Made by a program: the position numbers and the translations under genes
The notes under the pieces: generated by a model
Database searches by the model: none
Told to the model about the DNA's origin: nothing
Seen by the model: the letters and a program-made list of their open reading frames with translations, nothing else
In this document: positions 61,264 through 64,000 of the stretch, one piece after another
Position numbering within the stretch: position 1 is the first letter of the stretch
Layout of the letters: every line of letters starts with the position of its first letter
Assembly (NCBI RefSeq): GCF_900105805.1
Contig: NZ_LT629788.1
Coordinates: forward strand, 930,001-994,000
Length of the DNA: 64,000 bases
DNA from: Pseudomonas moraviensis
GTDB taxonomy: Bacteria > Pseudomonadota > Gammaproteobacteria > Pseudomonadales > Pseudomonadaceae
Direction: 5' to 3'

Positions 61264-61388
61264 ACTTTTGAAAACCTTTGTAGATCAACGGGTTGCGATT
61301 TTCAGAGGTTTTCAGCCTTGGGCAAAGCCAGACAATTTGTTTCCGTGTTACTCGCTTTTGCCCACATCACTGACCCAGCGGTAACACC

Positions 61389-62288
61389 TCACTGGGCGCT
61401 GCGTGCCTTGGCCACTCGCGAACCGGTCGGGCGGCCGAGCACTGCGCTGATCTGCTGGCCCGCGGCGATCAAGGCGTCCAGGTCGATACCGGTCTCGATG
61501 CCCAAGCCGTTGAGCAGGTACACCACGTCTTCGGTGGCGACGTTACCGCTTGCGCCTTTGGCGTACGGGCAGCCGCCGAGGCCGGCGATAGAGCTGTCGA
61601 ACACTGCAATGCCTTCGAGCAGGCTGGCGTAGATGTTGGCCATGGCCTGGCCGTAGGTGTCGTGGAAATGCCCGGCCAGTTTGTCGCGGGGCACCTGCGC
61701 CGAGACCACCTCGAACAGGCGCCGGGTCGCGCCCGCCGTACCGGTGCCGATGGTGTCCCCCAGCGACACTTCGTAGCAGCCCATCGCGTACAGCTCACGG
61801 GCGACCATCGCCACTTGCTCCGGCGCGACCGTGCCTTCATACGGACAACCCAGCACACAGGAAACGTAACCGCGCACAGTAACGCCGTGTTGTTTCGCCG
61901 CCTCCATGATCGGCGCAAAGCGCGCCAGGCTCTCGCTGATCGAACAATTGATATTGCGCTGCGAGAACGCCTCGGAGGCCGCAGCGAACACCGCGACTTC
62001 CTTGACCCCGGCGGCAATCGCGTCTTCAAAACCGCGCAGATTCGGCGCCAGCGCGCCATAAGTCACGCCGGGCTTGCGTTGAATCTGCGCGAACACCTCG
62101 GCGGAACCGGCCATCTGCGGCACCCACTTGGGCGAAACGAAACTGCCGACTTCGATATAGCCGAGCCCGGCGGCGCTCAGTGCATCGACCAGTTGCACCT
62201 TGTCAGCCACGCTGATCGGTTGGGCTTCGTTCTGCAGGCCATCGCGCGGGCCGACTTCAATCAGGCGTACTTGGGAGGGGAGGGACAT
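61389..62288 (-). CDS. liuE: Hydroxymethylglutaryl-CoA lyase
   Basis: This 299-residue TIM-barrel enzyme splits HMG-CoA into acetyl-CoA and acetoacetate, the last step of leucine breakdown. Signatures are IEVGPRDGLQNE, YVSCVLGCPYEG, and the lyase active-site motif IAGLGGCPYAKGASGN. I start at MSLPSQVRLIEV (62288), since the upstream extension is REP sequence. It lies apart from liuABCD, next to liuR and the sRNA. Confidence 0.94.
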   Translation of the reverse strand: MSLPSQVRLIEVGPRDGLQNEAQPISVADKVQLVDALSAAGLGYIEVGSFVSPKWVPQMAGSAEVFAQIQRKPGVTYGALAPNLRGFEDAIAAGVKEVAVFAAASEAFSQRNINCSISESLARFAPIMEAAKQHGVTVRGYVSCVLGCPYEGTVAPEQVAMVARELYAMGCYEVSLGDTIGTGTAGATRRLFEVVSAQVPRDKLAGHFHDTYGQAMANIYASLLEGIAVFDSSIAGLGGCPYAKGASGNVATEDVVYLLNGLGIETGIDLDALIAAGQQISAVLGRPTGSRVAKARSAQ

Positions 62289-62333
62289 GGGCGGGACCTG
62301 CCTGTTTTTTTTTGAGTTCACGAAGAACCCTTT

Positions 62334-62420
62334 GTAGGAGTGAGCCTGCTCGCGATAGCGGAGTGTCAGTCGCCATATTTTTTTCTGATACACCGCTATC
62401 GTGAGCAGGCTCACTCCTAC
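62334..62420. repeat. REPIN
   Basis: Inverted REP pair of the main family (one arm with a GTGAGCAGG variant) between liuE and liuR. Confidence 0.88.
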
Positions 62421-62439
62421 AGGGGGGATGTAGTGTTTG

Positions 62440-62835
62440 CTAGACCGCCTGGCTTTTAAGCGTCTGTTCCAGCGCCTGCACGCAGCGCTCTTCTGCGGTA
62501 TCAAGCTCGAGTTTCATCTGTTCGATATCCAGCAACTGCTGCTCGAGCTGTTCGCGGCGTTCGCTGATTTTCGCCAGCATGCTATTGAGCTGTCGGGTGT
62601 TACCGCTGGACGGGTCGTAGAGCTCGATCAGCTCGCGGCATTCGGCGAGGGAAAAGCCGATGCGCTTGCCACGCAGGATCAGCTTCAGCGTGACCTTGTC
62701 CCGTGGTGAGTAAATGCGTTCCTGGCCACGACGCTCGGGGCTGAGCAGGCCTTGCTCTTCATAAAAGCGGATCGCCCGGGTGGTGATGTCCAGCTCGCGG
62801 GCGAGGTCGGAAATGCTGTAGGTCTGACTGCTCAT
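62440..62835 (-). CDS. liuR: MerR-family regulator LiuR
   Basis: This 131-residue regulator has the MerR winged helix at the start (YSISDLARELDITTRAIRFY, then EEQGLLSPERRGQERIYSP) and a coiled-coil dimerisation helix (about residues 75-120). No metal-binding Cys set is present. In other pseudomonads, LiuR represses liu genes and responds to branched-chain CoA intermediates. Its own promoter and the liuA promoter carry matching boxes. Confidence 0.9.
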   Translation of the reverse strand: MSSQTYSISDLARELDITTRAIRFYEEQGLLSPERRGQERIYSPRDKVTLKLILRGKRIGFSLAECRELIELYDPSSGNTRQLNSMLAKISERREQLEQQLLDIEQMKLELDTAEERCVQALEQTLKSQAV

Positions 62836-62878
62836 GAAAGCGCTCGGAAAAGGGGCATGACGCTAAGCTAATCGGTGG

Positions 62879-62895
62879 TTTACGTTTACGTCAAG
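62879..62895. promoter_or_regulatory. Putative LiuR box upstream of liuR
   Basis: TTTACGTTTACGTCAAG shows the same TTTACGT half-sites as the liuA boxes and lies 44-60 bp before the liuR start, consistent with autoregulation. Confidence 0.7.
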
Positions 62896-62902
62896 CAAGA
62901 AA

Positions 62903-62975
62903 AAGATCGCAGCCTTCGGCAGCTCCTACAGGGGAATGCATTCCAAATGTAGGAGCTGCCGAAGGCTGCGATCTT
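62903..62975. repeat. GATCGCAGCCTTCGGCAGCTCC inverted repeat
   Basis: Arms GATCGCAGCCTTCGGCAGCT and complement form a clean inverted repeat of the second REP-like family, between liuR and the LysR remnant. Confidence 0.85.
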
Positions 62976-62985
62976 CTGATTTGCC

Positions 62986-63481
62986 TCAAACCGCCTGCTT
63001 ATCCAGCTTCTTCTCCTGCGCCGTCACCTGCTGGCACAACTCGATCATCTGCTCACGCATCCAGCGGTTGGCCGGGTCCTGGTCGGTGCTTTCGTGCCAG
63101 TACAAATGCGTTTCCACCGACGGCACATCATTCACCGGCAAATTGAACGCCTGCAAGTCGTGACGACGGGCGAAGCGTTCCGGCACGGTCATGACCATGT
63201 CAGTCTGCTGCATCACCTGCGAGGCCATCAGATAGTGCTGCGAGCGCAGGGCGATCTTGCGCTGGATGCCCATTTTGCCCAGCGCCAGATCGACATAACC
63301 CAGACCGCTGCGGCGGCTGGAGATATGGATGTGGGTCAGCGACAGATAATCATCAAGGCTGAGTTTTTCCTTCCCTGCCATCGGATGGCCCTTGCGCATG
63401 GCGCAGACGTAACGGTCGTCCATCAGCTTGACGTGGCGCACCTGCGGGTCGGTATTGAGCGGCGCATCCACGGCGAAATCA
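62986..63481 (-). pseudogene. LysR-family regulator, C-terminal half only
   Basis: The frame encodes only the effector domain of a LysR protein (DFAVDAPLNTDPQVRHVKLM, then HPMAGKEKLSLDDYLSLTHI and TDMVMTVPERFARRHDLQ). It lacks the DNA-binding domain and start. Its 5' boundary at about 63481 abuts a reverse-facing acyl-CoA dehydrogenase fragment, so it was truncated by a deletion. It cannot act as a regulator. Confidence 0.82.
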
Positions 63482-64000
63482 CGCTGCAAGATTCTGATCT
63501 TCATGGGCCTGAGCAACCCCGACGCGCCGCGTCACGCCCAGCACTCGATGATCCTCGTGCCGGTCGACACCCCCGGGGTGAAGATCGTCCGGCCGCTGCC
63601 GGTGTTCGGTTACGATGATGCGCCGCACGGCCACGCCGAAGTGCTGTTCGATAACGTGCGGGTGCCGTACGAAAACGTCCTGCTCGGTGAAGGACGCGGC
63701 TTCGAAATCGCCCAGGGCCGCCTTGGCCCAGGACGCATTCACCACTGCATGCGCTCGATCGGCATGGCTGAACGGGCACTGGAACTGATGTGCAAACGCT
63801 CGGTGAGCCGCACCGCGTTCGGCAAACCGCTGGCGCGCCTGGGCGGCAATATCGACAAGATCGCCGACTCGCGGATGGAGATCGACATGGCCCGCCTGCT
63901 GACGTTGAAAGCGGCGTACATGATGGACACTGTCGGTAACAAGGTGGCGAAGAGCGAGATCGCGCAGATCAAGGTTGTGGCGCCGAACGTCGCCTTGCGG
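63482..64000 (+). pseudogene. Acyl-CoA dehydrogenase, N-terminus missing, runs off the window
   Basis: From codon CGC at 63482 the frame reads RCKILIFMGLSNPDAPRHAQ, then VPYENVLLGEGRGFEIAQG and GRIHHCMRSIGMAERALELM. This is the middle of a medium-size acyl-CoA dehydrogenase; the N-terminal 200 or so residues and any start are absent. The frame stays open to the window end. It begins exactly where the opposite-strand LysR remnant ends. The substrate is unknown, but it belongs to the phosphotransferase-linked ACAD10/11-like branch. Confidence 0.8.

Noticed and set aside
62289..62504. 72-codon N-terminal extension of liuE
   Set aside because: Its peptide is translated REPIN sequence; the lyase family starts at MSLPSQVR.

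Overview
The window is a chromosomal segment from a Pseudomonas of the P. fluorescens group. This rests on the abundant GTAGGAGTGAGCCTGCTC-type REP/REPIN repeats, the folD-tRNA-tig-clpP-clpX-lon-hupB-ppiD block typical of Pseudomonas, a PrrF-type Fur-controlled sRNA, a Crc-family sRNA (CrcY by context) and the liu leucine-degradation genes. Most of it is ordinary core and near-core genome. No prophage, integrase, insertion sequence or CRISPR array was seen.

Layout. 1-1.8 kb: ampC (cut by the window edge) with divergent ampR. 1.9-5.7 kb: a glucarate catabolic unit (gudD plus MFS transporter) with a divergent FadR-type regulator and two matching operator palindromes. 5.8-16.9 kb: mixed small genes, a deletion scar of yegQ, an AI-2E-type permease, a shikimate-dehydrogenase-like enzyme, a cupin, yceH, sstT, an MFS exporter, nhaR and a TerC-family membrane protein. 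17-21 kb: a degenerate C39-like lipoprotein, two small acidic proteins, pbpG and folD. 21.1-21.6 kb: four tRNAs (Arg, His, Leu, His). 22-30.5 kb: tig-clpP-clpX-lon-hupB-(tRNA-like element)-ppiD, the protein folding and proteolysis block. 30.8-38.7 kb: a DUF2242 lipoprotein, an AraC regulator with a degenerate nitrilase-like protein, fadH, a PLP enzyme, and an AT-rich patch carrying a proline-rich protein with a C-terminal sheet of PDG repeats. 38.7-41.8 kb: 2-aminoethylphosphonate degradation (phnX, phnW, LysR). 41.9-52 kb: a short VgrG, a YebC/YeeN-type regulator, an LRR-protein kinase, zapE, an ECF sigma/anti-sigma pair divergent from a catalase-cytochrome b561 pair, an M14 carboxypeptidase and the PrrF sRNA. 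52.4-53 kb: a LexA-like S24 repressor. 53-63 kb: liuABCD, an acyl-CoA synthetase, the Crc-type sRNA, liuE and liuR. 63-64 kb: a head-to-head scar joining a LysR gene tail to an acyl-CoA dehydrogenase body.

How parts work together. The Liu enzymes take isovaleryl-CoA to acetyl-CoA and acetoacetate, probably under LiuR through TTTACGT-type palindromes upstream of liuA and liuR. The Crc-type sRNA lies next to liuE and would report carbon status by titrating Hfq. The ECF sigma factor appears to read two near-identical divergent promoters (GGAATAA-N14-CGTCTT), one for its own operon and one for catalase/cytochrome b561, forming a compact stress module. PrrF has a Fur box over its promoter.

The least explained items are the PDG-repeat protein in the AT-rich patch, the tRNA-Asp-derived tRNA-like element between hupB and ppiD, the small acidic protein family, and two internal deletion scars.
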